Shown: positions 45,125 through 54,611, counted from the stretch's first letter. The stretch is 64,000 bases of DNA from an uncultured Acidimicrobiales bacterium (GCA_938021675.1 CALIFY010000066.1:1-64000), one strand, 5' to 3'. Numbers and translations: made by a program. Notes: generated by a model from the sequence alone, not told the origin.

Positions 45125-45649
45125 TCACCGAACCGGCTTGGCGGGGATACCGACAACCGAGACCCCGTTCGAGACATCGTTCAGGACGACCGCATTTGCA
45201 CCGACCTTGGAATCGTCACCGAGATTGAGCCCGCCGAGCACCCTGGCTCCGGCTCCGAGGAAGACCCGATCCCCGATGGTCGGAAACGCATGCTCGGTAC
45301 GCATTCCGACGGTGACCGCCGCTATCACACTGCAGTTCTCGCCCATGCGAGCGGGCGCCAAGGTTGTGCCGATCGGATGAGCCACATATAGGCCACCACC
45401 AACCTTTGCCCCAATAACAATGTCTAGCCCGTATCGACGGTATATAAGACGCTGAATGAAACCTGGAGCAAATGGGACACCAACCCCCTTGAACCACTGG
45501 CCAATACGGAATGCAAGAACGGCGCGCAAGCCCATATGCCGGTAGATGAGCAGGGCTGCTCGACCCCAACTAACCTCCGCAGGTTCGGCGAAACGGCCTG
45601 GCCGCAACCAACGGGCTACGTCCATCCTGAATAGCTCGACCACGCCCAT
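45125..45649 (-). CDS. Hexapeptide-repeat acetyltransferase (CysE-like)
   Basis: ATG at 45649 overlaps the NRPS stop (ATGA) and has GGAGAGGTG upstream, giving 174 residues. The C-terminal left-handed beta-helix shows the serine-acetyltransferase pattern: GADIVIG-like repeats, AHPIGTTLAPARMGENC with the catalytic His, TIGDRVFLGAGARVLGG and VGANAVVLNDVSNGVSVVGIPAKPV. It transfers an acetyl or other acyl group from CoA. In this operon O- or N-acylation of a sugar, or of the aminoacyl group made by the NRPS, is more likely than cysteine synthesis. The longer frame to 45787 overlaps the NRPS. Confidence 0.85.
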   Translation of the reverse strand: MGVVELFRMDVARWLRPGRFAEPAEVSWGRAALLIYRHMGLRAVLAFRIGQWFKGVGVPFAPGFIQRLIYRRYGLDIVIGAKVGGGLYVAHPIGTTLAPARMGENCSVIAAVTVGMRTEHAFPTIGDRVFLGAGARVLGGLNLGDDSKVGANAVVLNDVSNGVSVVGIPAKPVR

Positions 45650-48600
45650 CACCTCTCCCCCAACACCGAGCTGATTCGAAGGTTCAAACGGTTGGCGAGC
45701 TCGATCACATGCGGCTCCCGGTACATGCTGCGATGGCCACCCGGCACCCGGTCGACGGTGAGGTCGCCACCGATCAAGGTCTCCCAACCGTTTGCCGAAC
45801 CAAGATCGAGTGTCTCCGACGCCTTGAACAGCGTGACGTCCCCATCGTAAAGCTGCCCCGAATAGCCGTCGGCGGCGATCGTGTTGGCCTCTTCAACGTC
45901 GCGAAGCCAAGACGGCAGCGGGCGATCGAACCGCCGATACATCTCATGGAAGGAGCCCCAAGCGGCGCGCCAGATCCGGCGCCGCGTTTTTCGGGCGATG
46001 CGGTTTGGTCCGTACCGGAGTCTCGGTACCGGGCTGGTCGGCGTCGGCCGAGTGACACCTGCACCCACCAGCTCAAGCTCCGATATCGGAGTCGACGCAT
46101 CGACCGCACCGGGGGCGAAGCTGTCGATCATGACCGTCAACGCCACCTCGTCACCATCGGCGGTCAGGCGGCGGGCCATCTCCAGCGCCACGACCCCACC
46201 GAAACACAAACCGGCCAACAGGTACGGGCCGCGGGGCTGGACCGAACGAAGCCCCTCGATGCAGTGGTCGACGATGTCCTCGACAGAGGTGAGGAAATGG
46301 TCGGCATCGAGGTCTTGTTCAACCAATGCGTAGAGCGGTTGTTCCGCTGGCAGATGGTCGGCCAGTTGACGGAGGATCGAGGCCCCACCCAGATGGAACA
46401 GCGGAGGTCGATCACCGTCGGCCTTCACCGGGAACACCCACGATCGCCGTCGGTCGCCGGCCGGGTCGGGGGTCGCCGCCCCCACCGACGAGGACGACTC
46501 CTCGGCGAGGGTGCTGGCCAGTTGAGCGATGGTCGGAGCGGAGAACAGTTCGGGAAGCAAGAGCCTTCGGCCCGTCACCGATCGCAACGAAGAAAAGAAC
46601 CGAATAGCGGTAAGCGAATTGCCACCAAGATCGAAGAAGTTGTCGTCGACCCCCACGTCCTCGACATCGAGAATGTCCCGCCACATGACGGCGAGCCGTC
46701 GCTCCATCTCGGTTCGCGGTTCGACCTTGGGCTCGGTGCTATCGCCGGTCGAATTGCCTCGTTCGATATCGGGCAAGCTGGCCCGGTCGATTTTTCCACT
46801 CGGGGTCTGCGGGAGTTCTGTTGTCACCGCGACGGCCACCGGCACCATATACGGGGGAATGCGACGGCTCAGTTCGGCCCGCAACTCAGCAGCGTCGATA
46901 CTCGCGGCCTGTGCCTCGGCGACGACATGACCGTAGAGCTGGTCGGTGCCGGCCCGATCTCGGCGTACTACCACCGCAGCGTTGGCGATTCCGGGCAGGT
47001 CGCTGAGCGCCGCCTCAATCTCTCCAAGCTCGACCCGAAAGCCTCGGATTTTGACCTGGTCATCGATCCGACCGAGAAATTCAAGGTTGCCGTCGGGCAA
47101 CCACCGCCCGGTATCACCGGTCCGGTACAGGCGGCCTCCTGGCCGCTTGGAGAGGTGGTCGTCGATGAACGCTTCGGCCGTCAACTCCGGCCGGTCGTGA
47201 TAACCGATAGCTACCCCAGCTCCCCCGATTAGCAGCTCGCCGGGAACTCCGATCGGAGTCGGTCGGCCGCGTTCGTCGACCACGTGGAGCGACACGTTGG
47301 CCATCGGTCGCCCGATCGGCATGGCTGTTCCGGGAGGATTGTCAGCTCCGTCGGGATCGAACATCGAGGCGCTGATCGTGGCCTCGGTCGGTCCGTAGGC
47401 ATTGAGCCATCGCACCGAATCGCCCACTACGGTCAACCACCGTCGGTACCAGGGTGTCGGCACCCGTTCGCTACCGGTTACCACCAATCGGATCGTCGAC
47501 GGGATTTGAGTATTCCGGTCTTCGTCAAGGTGGTCGACCCAGGCCATCCAGAATGCGGCCGGCAAGTTCAGCACCGTCAGCCCATGCTCGTCGACGAACC
47601 GATGGAGGTGGTCAAACCCCGCGCTCACCTCGGCCGACCGGAGCACCACGACGCCACCGGCCAGCCACGTCGGATAGAGCTCTTCGGCCGCCACATCGAA
47701 CCCGAGTGCAGCAAACTGCAGTACCCGATCGGTAGCCGTAAGGCCGAACGCCTCGATGGCACCGTCGGCGTGGTTGACCAATGACCCGTGCGATACCACG
47801 ACGCCCTTTGGCTCACCCGTCGAACCCGACGTATAGATCATGTACGCCGGCGATGCCGCGTCGACGGCGGGGAGCGGGACCGGTGATGGCGAGTCGATCT
47901 CATCGATGGCGATGGGCATCAGCCCATCGAGGCGCGTGGTCAGGACGGCCATTTCGTCCGATCCAAGCCTGACCCGATCGGTCACAACACTCACGACACC
48001 GGAGTCGGCGAGCATGTACTCCAGCCGACCGATGGGGTAGCTAGGATCGAGCGGAAGGTAGGCGGCGCCGGCCTTCAGTACGCCGAGCATGGCCACGACC
48101 GCCCCGATGGAGCGATCGAGGAAGATGCCAACGACGCTTCCTGTCACCACGCCATCGGCCAGCAACCGCCGAGCAAGGTCGTCGCTTCGGCCGTCGAGTT
48201 CGGCATAGGTTAGAGACGCGTCCTGGCCGACCACAGCAACCGCATCCGGAGTGGTCGCCACCCGTTTCCGCCAACGGACCACCATGTCGGTCGGAGCCGC
48301 ATCGGTAGACACCGCATCGGTAGACACCGGATTCCACCCTTGCGTCAACAGCTGACGTTCCTCATGACCGACACACGTCAGATCGCCGACCGAGGCGATC
48401 GACCGGTCGGTCAACCGGCGAAGCAGCGTTACCAGGTGACCGCTCATCCGTTCGGCAACCGCCGGGTCGAACATCGAGCGGTCGTACTCCAGGCGGAGCT
48501 CAAGACCCTCGCCGCCGTAGGCACTCAACAGCATCGGGAAGTTGGTCTGCTCGATCAGTTCGAAGTCAACCCGATCGCCGGTACCCGCTCGCTCCCGGAG

Positions 48601-49692
48601 GGTCGGATCGGTTTGGTGTTTCTCGAACACCAAGATGGAGTCGAACAGGCGCTGCCCGGGCCGAAGCTCGCTCACCGCCTGGACGTCGACCAGCGGCGTA
48701 TGTTCGAAGTCCCGCATCGCCAGATGGTGGGACCGCACGTCGGCAAGCCACGACTCGATCGACAATTCTGATGGGACCGCAACTCGCATCGGCAAGGTAT
48801 TGATGAAGAGCCCGACGATGGAAGGGGCATCGGCGATCGTTCCAAACCTCCCGGAACGGGTGGCACCAAAGACGACATCGGAGGTACCGCTATAGATCGA
48901 AAGCAGCCGGGCCCACGCCGCTTGGAGCATCGTGTTAAGCGTCACGTCGAGTTCTGCCGCTCTGGCCTCCAGCGCTCGGGTCGCCGCCGGATCGAGCACG
49001 CTGGCGACCTCACCAAAGCCCGAGTCGTCGTCGGAAACCCCTCCGATCCGATCGACGGTCAACGGCGTCGGGGAAGTAAAACCGGCCAACGTTTTGCGCC
49101 AGAACGTCAATCCTGGTTCGGGGTCGATCGATTCGAGGTGTTCGATGAATTCTCGATAGGGCGTCGATCGTTCGACCGTCACCGGGTCGCCGGCCCGAAG
49201 CGCGTCGTATGCGGCGAAGAAGTCGGACACGACGATGGGGAGCGACCGGCCATCGAGGATGATGTGGTGAAAGGTCCACACCAGCACCGACGGAGTCCCC
49301 GTTCGCCGAAACAGTGCCAGTCGCGACATCGGGCCGTGCTCGAGATCAACGCCGCGCCGGCGGTCGGCTGCCAGGAACTCTGCCAGTCGCGCTTCGGCTT
49401 GCGTCTCGGTGTAGGCCGACTGGTCGACGTCGACGAGTGGCATGGTGGCCCGAGCCCGAACCGTCTGCGTCGGCTCTGAGTCACCGTTGGCCAGGAATAC
49501 GGTGCGAAGCGCCTCATGGCGTTCGGCCACCATGCTCCATGCCTCAACGCAACAGTCCCGGTCGACCGGTTCGTGAAACCTCATGACCATCTGCTCGATG
49601 TCGGACCCCGAACCGGGCTCCAGTAGTTGGTGAAAGAGCATCCCTTTCTGCATCGGCGACAGAGGGAAGGGAGCGGTGGAGTGATCAGTCAA
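45649..49692 (-). CDS. NRPS C-A-T-TE embedded in the polysaccharide operon
   Basis: The 1347-residue single-module synthetase has a condensation domain (FPLSPMQKGMLFHQL; intact HHIILDG near residue 142), an A domain (MIYTSGSTGEPKG, LGFDVAAEELY, NAYGPTEATIS, TPSGKIDRASL), a T domain (DLGGNSLTAIRF) and a thioesterase with AGLCFGG, where Cys (~1162) replaces the usual Ser, plus VPGGHRSMY for His. The pocket residues read DVENVTAISK, which I cannot assign. TTG at 49692 has AAAGGTG 6 nt upstream and overlaps the GT2 stop; ATGA couples it to the acyltransferase. It may attach an amino acid to a lipid- or glycan-linked acceptor. Confidence 0.9.
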   Translation of the reverse strand: MTDHSTAPFPLSPMQKGMLFHQLLEPGSGSDIEQMVMRFHEPVDRDCCVEAWSMVAERHEALRTVFLANGDSEPTQTVRARATMPLVDVDQSAYTETQAEARLAEFLAADRRRGVDLEHGPMSRLALFRRTGTPSVLVWTFHHIILDGRSLPIVVSDFFAAYDALRAGDPVTVERSTPYREFIEHLESIDPEPGLTFWRKTLAGFTSPTPLTVDRIGGVSDDDSGFGEVASVLDPAATRALEARAAELDVTLNTMLQAAWARLLSIYSGTSDVVFGATRSGRFGTIADAPSIVGLFINTLPMRVAVPSELSIESWLADVRSHHLAMRDFEHTPLVDVQAVSELRPGQRLFDSILVFEKHQTDPTLRERAGTGDRVDFELIEQTNFPMLLSAYGGEGLELRLEYDRSMFDPAVAERMSGHLVTLLRRLTDRSIASVGDLTCVGHEERQLLTQGWNPVSTDAVSTDAAPTDMVVRWRKRVATTPDAVAVVGQDASLTYAELDGRSDDLARRLLADGVVTGSVVGIFLDRSIGAVVAMLGVLKAGAAYLPLDPSYPIGRLEYMLADSGVVSVVTDRVRLGSDEMAVLTTRLDGLMPIAIDEIDSPSPVPLPAVDAASPAYMIYTSGSTGEPKGVVVSHGSLVNHADGAIEAFGLTATDRVLQFAALGFDVAAEELYPTWLAGGVVVLRSAEVSAGFDHLHRFVDEHGLTVLNLPAAFWMAWVDHLDEDRNTQIPSTIRLVVTGSERVPTPWYRRWLTVVGDSVRWLNAYGPTEATISASMFDPDGADNPPGTAMPIGRPMANVSLHVVDERGRPTPIGVPGELLIGGAGVAIGYHDRPELTAEAFIDDHLSKRPGGRLYRTGDTGRWLPDGNLEFLGRIDDQVKIRGFRVELGEIEAALSDLPGIANAAVVVRRDRAGTDQLYGHVVAEAQAASIDAAELRAELSRRIPPYMVPVAVAVTTELPQTPSGKIDRASLPDIERGNSTGDSTEPKVEPRTEMERRLAVMWRDILDVEDVGVDDNFFDLGGNSLTAIRFFSSLRSVTGRRLLLPELFSAPTIAQLASTLAEESSSSVGAATPDPAGDRRRSWVFPVKADGDRPPLFHLGGASILRQLADHLPAEQPLYALVEQDLDADHFLTSVEDIVDHCIEGLRSVQPRGPYLLAGLCFGGVVALEMARRLTADGDEVALTVMIDSFAPGAVDASTPISELELVGAGVTRPTPTSPVPRLRYGPNRIARKTRRRIWRAAWGSFHEMYRRFDRPLPSWLRDVEEANTIAADGYSGQLYDGDVTLFKASETLDLGSANGWETLIGGDLTVDRVPGGHRSMYREPHVIELANRLNLRISSVLGER

Positions 49693-50704
49693 GGGCTGCA
49701 CCTTTGAACATGTCCAGGCCGGCGACCTCGGACGGCGCAATGGCTCGGAGTGCTTCACGCCCACCCAGTTCATCAACCAGACCTTGGTAATAGGACAGGT
49801 TGTAGACCGCGCTCAAAACCCGTTGTCCTACCGACGAGAGGCCAATTCGTTCGCTCGACAACACGACCCGTTCGGCCAGCCGGTCACCGAGACGGCCGAG
49901 GCTTGGGAACCGGAGTCCGGCAGTGGTGTATGCCTTTGTCAACGGATTCCGTCGCCCGAACTCCGCTCGAACGGTCGGGAGGAGCCAGTCCTGGTTACCG
50001 TCTCGCCACATCATGACGTCGTTTCGTCCATAGGCCGATGCGTTCGACTGCCATGACCGATACGTCCGCTCTGCGTGGTGGAAGGCTCGGGCGTCGAAAG
50101 CGAAGGCAAACGCCACCCCGGCGGTATGGAGCCGATAGGCCAGCTCGACGTCCTCGCCCCGGCGGAAGGCGGGGTTGAAACCACCTGACCGGGCGAAGAC
50201 CTCCCGTTCGAGGGAGGCGTTTCCGGTGTAGAACTGACGGGCCGTCGGCGCCCAATCCCCTCGGGCCATGGCGTCGTACTGCTTGTAGAGCATTCGCTGT
50301 TCCCACGCCACCCATGGGGTGAGGGGGAGGCGTTCGGGCGTGAGGAGTGGGCCGATGACCACGGTGGATTCGTTGGCTCGTTCATGGGCTGAAAGGTGGG
50401 CGGCCACACATTCCGGCTCGGCCACAACGTCATCATCGATGAACAGAATGAGCTCACCGGAAGCTACTGCCGCCCCCGTGTTGCGAGCTGCGGCCGGGCC
50501 GTTGTTCTCTTGGGAAACAAAGACCACCGGCCGTTTGGATCGTCCCGCCCGGAGATGATCGTCGGTTCCGTCGGATGAGCCATCGGAGACGACGACAACC
50601 TCGAACTCTTCGGCGGGGACCGTCTGGGCCGCTAACCCGTCAAGCACCGCGGTTAGCTGCCCCCAACGATTGTAGGTCGGCACCACGATGCTGAGAGCCG
50701 GCAT
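49685..50704 (-). CDS. Glycosyltransferase family 2
   Basis: The start is the ATG at 50704, which overlaps the polymerase stop (ATGA). The longer frame has no homology signal. The 339-residue enzyme has LSIVVPTYNRWGQLTAVLDGL, VVVVSDGSSDGTDDHL, GPAAARNTGAAVASGELILFIDDDV (the DxD-type acidic motif) and FRRGEDVELAYRL (the ED motif). It has no membrane helix of its own. It is translationally coupled to the polymerase before it and overlaps the NRPS gene after it. Confidence 0.9.
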   Translation of the reverse strand: MPALSIVVPTYNRWGQLTAVLDGLAAQTVPAEEFEVVVVSDGSSDGTDDHLRAGRSKRPVVFVSQENNGPAAARNTGAAVASGELILFIDDDVVAEPECVAAHLSAHERANESTVVIGPLLTPERLPLTPWVAWEQRMLYKQYDAMARGDWAPTARQFYTGNASLEREVFARSGGFNPAFRRGEDVELAYRLHTAGVAFAFAFDARAFHHAERTYRSWQSNASAYGRNDVMMWRDGNQDWLLPTVRAEFGRRNPLTKAYTTAGLRFPSLGRLGDRLAERVVLSSERIGLSSVGQRVLSAVYNLSYYQGLVDELGGREALRAIAPSEVAGLDMFKGAALD

Positions 50705-52242
50705 CAGTTGGCCGCCATTTCCGGTCGGCGGGATTCGGAGGGGTCGGTTTCGGGGTCGATCGAATCTTCGTCGGTCGACAATGTCGCGGCCGCCGTCGTC
50801 GACGCTAAGGCAACGCCGAGCAACACCGTGGTACTGGCGTCGAACGTAATTTCTACGAAAGCCAAGACCAGGGTCATCGGCAGGTAGGCGGCCATAACGG
50901 CGATCATCGCCGCGTTGTCGGGATCCCGCTCGCGGATCGCAGCTCGAACCCCGGCCGCGGTGCCGACGGCGATCGAATACAGAAAGCTCACAAACCCGAT
51001 GAAGCCGACCTTGGTCCAGATCCACAGCACCGAGTTGTGGGGGATGTAGGGGGCGAACTCAAAGAAGCTGATGTCGGGAAGCCGGATCGGTTGGAGAAAC
51101 GGCCGGCCAAATCCGATTCCCAGCACCGGGTTCGACCGAACGGTGACGTTCAGATTGAAGTTCTCGATCTCACGGTAGAGGTCAGAACTGGCGTCTTTTT
51201 CGGTTGAGGCATCGGGTTGAAGAACCGTCTTGATCGCCTGGGCGGGGAAACCGGCCGCGCCCTCAGAGTTCCAGAAGGCGGCGACGTACACAGCGGTGAC
51301 GACGAGAATGGCCGGCACCAACAGGTAGAACAACCGACGGTTGCGGGTGAATAGGACCACGGTCAACAGCAGGCCGCCGATGATCATCGCCACCACTCCA
51401 GCCCGGCGCTGTGCGTCGATAAATAAGACCGTCGTAGGAATGGCCACGAGGAACAGCACGACCCATTTCGCCGGGTGCTTGCTCCCGAACCACACGGTGG
51501 CCACCAACAACAGGAGGAGAATATTCATGTGCAACACCGCGGTGTGTTCGACCGGGCTCGCATCGGCCGGGATATTTTCTCGAATCGATGACAAGACGAA
51601 CAGGCCATGAATGGCCTCGATCGACAGCGCGGCGACGATTCCGGCCAGCAGTCGCTGGTAGTGACCGATGGTGGTGAACAGGTTCGTGGCGACGAGGTAG
51701 ATCAGCGGGATATAGGCCAGCGGAGTGATCTCGAACACCGCCACCCGAAGATCACCCCCGTTGGCCAGCCCCCATCCCATGCCGACAACCATGGCGACCG
51801 AAAACACGAGCAACGGCCGCCACAGCGCCCCATAGACGATCGGAGGTGCGCCCGGCGTAAGCCTTCGATTGATAAGCCACACGAGAGCCACCGCGAGGAG
51901 GAGCAGCTCGACCGGTTTCACCGTCAGCGGATCTGCGGTGTAGAGAATCGACTCGCTGGCCGACAGGTTCTTGGCCACCGGCCACCACGGCATGGCGACA
52001 GCATCGCCGACGATGGTGAGCGCGATGGCCGCTCCCAGGGCCACGGCGGGCCGATAGAAGGCGAGCGCCAACACCAGGAGAAGAACCATGACCGCCGCCC
52101 CGTAGGCCGGTGGGAACAGGCGCATGAGCTGCATGACGAAAAGGAAGAAGCCGACGAGCAACCCATACCCGGCAAGAAACGAACGTCGCTGCCGTTGAGA
52201 CTGGCCAGAGACCGTTGGCTTAGAGCTGACGGCTAGCACCAT
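50704..52242 (-). CDS. O-antigen polymerase/ligase family membrane protein (second Wzy-like)
   Basis: The ~512-residue protein has about 12 hydrophobic segments. A large loop contains DASSDLYREIENFNLNVTVR, then NPVLGIGFGRPF and IPHNSVLWIWTKVGFIGF, matching the Wzy_C/WaaL loop motif (PHN). Starting at ATG 52242 puts it 4 bp after the stop of the 47-residue membrane protein. The frame is open upstream to 52275. It should polymerise or transfer the polysaccharide of this operon, independently of the Wzy-like protein at 6561-7955. Confidence 0.82.
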   Translation of the reverse strand: MVLAVSSKPTVSGQSQRQRRSFLAGYGLLVGFFLFVMQLMRLFPPAYGAAVMVLLLVLALAFYRPAVALGAAIALTIVGDAVAMPWWPVAKNLSASESILYTADPLTVKPVELLLLAVALVWLINRRLTPGAPPIVYGALWRPLLVFSVAMVVGMGWGLANGGDLRVAVFEITPLAYIPLIYLVATNLFTTIGHYQRLLAGIVAALSIEAIHGLFVLSSIRENIPADASPVEHTAVLHMNILLLLLVATVWFGSKHPAKWVVLFLVAIPTTVLFIDAQRRAGVVAMIIGGLLLTVVLFTRNRRLFYLLVPAILVVTAVYVAAFWNSEGAAGFPAQAIKTVLQPDASTEKDASSDLYREIENFNLNVTVRSNPVLGIGFGRPFLQPIRLPDISFFEFAPYIPHNSVLWIWTKVGFIGFVSFLYSIAVGTAAGVRAAIRERDPDNAAMIAVMAAYLPMTLVLAFVEITFDASTTVLLGVALASTTAAATLSTDEDSIDPETDPSESRRPEMAAN

Positions 52243-52246
52243 CGGG

Positions 52247-52390
52247 CTAGACCACCCGACGGCTGTACAGCGCAAACGCCAAGATCACGCTCAGAGCGAA
52301 CAGAAGGCCCTTCGGGATCCGCGAGGATTCCTTGTGACCCCACGATCCGAGTACGGCCGCTGCGGCAAGAAAGAGGAGTACTGCTTGCAT
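52247..52390 (-). CDS. 47-residue membrane protein
   Basis: ATG 52390 overlaps the stop of the upstream kinase-like gene (ATGA), and the TAG at 52249-52247 is followed 4 bp later by the polymerase ATG. The product has two hydrophobic segments, AVLLFLAAAAVLGSWG and GLLFALSVILAFALYS, separated by a basic HKESSRIPK turn, and ends YSRRVV. Coupling on both sides and the membrane pattern argue that it is translated. It could be an accessory of the Wzy/Wzz complex. No family is recognised. Confidence 0.65.
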   Translation of the reverse strand: MQAVLLFLAAAAVLGSWGHKESSRIPKGLLFALSVILAFALYSRRVV

Positions 52391-53088
52391 CAGTTATCGA
52401 GGAGTCGTCGCTGCAAGAATTTGGGCATGTAGATGCGATTACCGTTCAACACCACACCGAGCAGTCGGGTGTGTCGTAGGTCAGCGACGGCCCGCTCAAC
52501 CTGATCGACGGCGGTCACCCGCTGGCGGACCACCAGAAGCGACGCGTCGGTTGCCGCCGCGAAGCTGAGCGCGGTGGCCGAGGTCGAAATGGCCGGAAGG
52601 TCGACGATGACATAGTCGAACCGCTCACGCAGTCGATCGAGTACCGCGGAAACAGCGTCGGTGTCGGCCATGACGGCCTGGCCCGCCACCGAAGACTCGC
52701 CGCAAGGAAGAATCGAGAGACCGGGATGATCGGTGGAGATGAGGACCTCGTCGACGGTGTTGTTGCCGAGCAACACTCCGGCCAAACCTGGACTCTGATC
52801 GAGCAGCGGAACCCCTTGGCCCCACCAGTTCGCCTCGACAAGACAGGTCCTCCCGAGACGGGCGAGCACTGCAGCCACGGCACGAGCGGTAAACGAAACG
52901 CCCTCACCGCTCAACTGAGAGGTGACCCCGATGCTATGAGGGACATCGCCGTCGTGAACCTGGACTCGGGTCCACAAGTAGCGGACCTGCTGTCGAATCG
53001 TGGGAGGCACGCGGGCCAGCGCCAGGCCGTCCTCGGTACGGATCACCAGCTCGCTCGGAACGTCTTTGGTCTTTCGGAAGTTACGCAT
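52390..53088 (-). CDS. CpsD-like P-loop protein with degenerate Walker A
   Basis: ATG 53088 overlaps the Wzz-like stop by 8 bp (ATGCGTAA) and has GGAG upstream, giving 232 residues. The fold follows BY-kinase/ParA ATPases: VPHSIGVTSQLSGEGVSFTARAVAAVL where GEGKST is expected, a Walker B-like FDYVIVDLPAI, and VVRQRVTAVDQVERAVADL with LLGVVLNG. The Lys and Thr of Walker A are Val and Phe, so ATP hydrolysis is doubtful and there is no Tyr cluster. A structural partner of the Wzz protein is likely. The intact kinase at 15552-17315 could phosphorylate in trans. Confidence 0.8.
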   Translation of the reverse strand: MRNFRKTKDVPSELVIRTEDGLALARVPPTIRQQVRYLWTRVQVHDGDVPHSIGVTSQLSGEGVSFTARAVAAVLARLGRTCLVEANWWGQGVPLLDQSPGLAGVLLGNNTVDEVLISTDHPGLSILPCGESSVAGQAVMADTDAVSAVLDRLRERFDYVIVDLPAISTSATALSFAAATDASLLVVRQRVTAVDQVERAVADLRHTRLLGVVLNGNRIYMPKFLQRRLLDN

Positions 53089-54589
53089 GGCTCTGCTCCA
53101 CCGGTTCGGCTTCGGCGTCATCACTCGATGGGCCAGAGGTTGCGGTTTCGTTCGATGTCTCGATCGGTCTTCCGCTGATGGTGAACACCGGCTTGCCGGC
53201 GAGCCCATCGGCCTCGTTTCGATCACCGGAATCGGTACCGGCTGGATCACCGCTCGGGTTGTCGATCGTGTTTCTGACGACGCCATCGACGCCTTCATCG
53301 GACCCGGCAAACTCGATGTCGGCAACCGACGGCAAGTCGTCGTCGACCTTCGGCAAGTCGTCGTCGACCTTCGGCAACATCGCCGCCACTTCCGATGTCT
53401 TGGCCGCCGCCTCTTCCACCGAGATCGGCGGGCTCTCGTCGGCACCCTTTGCGACGTCGCCCGACGCACTGGTGCCGTCATCGTCGGCTGGTCGGCCGGC
53501 ATCGACAGGACCGAACGTGACCGTCTGGTGCCCGAGTTCAGCCGCACCACCCGATGACTCTGCGCCGTTCGGTAACAGGCCTTGCTGGTCGATCCTGATG
53601 GCTTTCCGTCGTGCCTTCGGGAACACCGCGATGACCGGCGCGATCGCTTCCAGGTCGTCGGGGAAGACCGCCACCCGCGTGAGCAGGGCGGACAACGTCG
53701 GACCGAGCAGCGCCAACACCAGTCCGACAACCGCGAAGATCGCGATGGCCGTCACTCTGTCGACTAGGTTGCCGGCGGCCTGGGTTGGGGTCTGTGGCGG
53801 GTCGAACACCGAATAGCTCTGACGAACGTCGGTCTCGGTTTGCAGGGTGACGAGCCGAGAGGCTTCGACGTTCTCGACCGCCGTTCGGAACCGCTCCTCG
53901 GCTTGCACCTCGGCCTCTTGGATTCGATCCAGCTCTCGGGTTTGCTCCGGCGTCAATTCCGTGAGGTCGGTAACTCCCTGCAACGCGGTATCGACCTCGC
54001 GACGAGCGTCGACCAGGTCCTGCTGATATCCCGCGACCAACTCGGAGAAAAACTCTTCCGACGCACCACTTTCAGCGATGTCGACGCTGATCTGGAACTG
54101 GACGAATTCGTCTATTACCGCCATCGCCAATCGGGAGGAAAGCTCTGGTTCCGACGTCGTCACAACAATTCGGACGAGGTTCTCGCTGGAGGCGCCGGTC
54201 GAGATAGTGGAACGAAGTTGATCGACCTGTTTCGTACGTTGGTCGAAATCACCGGCCAGTTCCACACCGGCACTGGTCAGCACCGATTCCATGAACACCT
54301 CGGTGTTGACCAGCCCGTTCAGTTCCTGGCTGGTGAACTGTGCCGGAGTCAGATAGCTGAAGAACCCTCCGTCACCCACCCCGGACTGATCGGCTACCAG
54401 GCTGTTTCCGTCAACGAAAATCGATCCGGTCGACGTGTAATCTTCGACCTGTCGGGACGCGTTCACGAACCCGAGCACCAGAGCGGCGACGAACAACAAC
54501 ACGTAGAACGGCCAACGTCGAAAGAAGGCCTCCAAAATTCGACGAATCGCCCCGCTGCTCATAGTCCGGCGTCTCTCACTCGGCGACAA
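53081..54589 (-). CDS. Wzz-type chain-length regulator with long cytoplasmic tail
   Basis: The ~502-residue protein has a first membrane helix (FYVLLFVAALVLGFVNAS), a periplasmic domain of about 270 residues with coiled-coil character (VAGYQQDLVDARREVDTAL...EEQTRELDRIQEAEVQ), the Wzz-type proline motif YSVFDPPQTPTQAA and a second helix (AIAIFAVVGLVLALLGP). About 180 acidic, Ser/Asp-rich residues follow in the cytosol, including LPKVDDD twice. A TTG at 54589 has GGAGGG 3 nt upstream; ATG 54562 is the alternative. It regulates polymer length and recruits the kinase-like protein encoded next. Confidence 0.82.
   Translation of the reverse strand: MSPSERRRTMSSGAIRRILEAFFRRWPFYVLLFVAALVLGFVNASRQVEDYTSTGSIFVDGNSLVADQSGVGDGGFFSYLTPAQFTSQELNGLVNTEVFMESVLTSAGVELAGDFDQRTKQVDQLRSTISTGASSENLVRIVVTTSEPELSSRLAMAVIDEFVQFQISVDIAESGASEEFFSELVAGYQQDLVDARREVDTALQGVTDLTELTPEQTRELDRIQEAEVQAEERFRTAVENVEASRLVTLQTETDVRQSYSVFDPPQTPTQAAGNLVDRVTAIAIFAVVGLVLALLGPTLSALLTRVAVFPDDLEAIAPVIAVFPKARRKAIRIDQQGLLPNGAESSGGAAELGHQTVTFGPVDAGRPADDDGTSASGDVAKGADESPPISVEEAAAKTSEVAAMLPKVDDDLPKVDDDLPSVADIEFAGSDEGVDGVVRNTIDNPSGDPAGTDSGDRNEADGLAGKPVFTISGRPIETSNETATSGPSSDDAEAEPVEQSHA
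53336..53377. repeat. 21-bp tandem duplication in the Wzz cytoplasmic tail
   Basis: Two identical 21-bp units (53336-53356 and 53357-53377) encode KVDDDLP twice on the minus strand. The duplication is in frame and lengthens the acidic tail. Confidence 0.85.
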
Positions 54590-54611
54590 CGGCCCTCCGG
54601 CAAAAAATGAC

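Noticed and set aside
53200-53730. Upstream extension of the kinase-like frame (52390-53730)
   Set aside because: It is an Arg/Ser-rich shadow of the Wzz tail in another frame; the ATG at 53088 with overlap and ribosome-binding site fits the family length.
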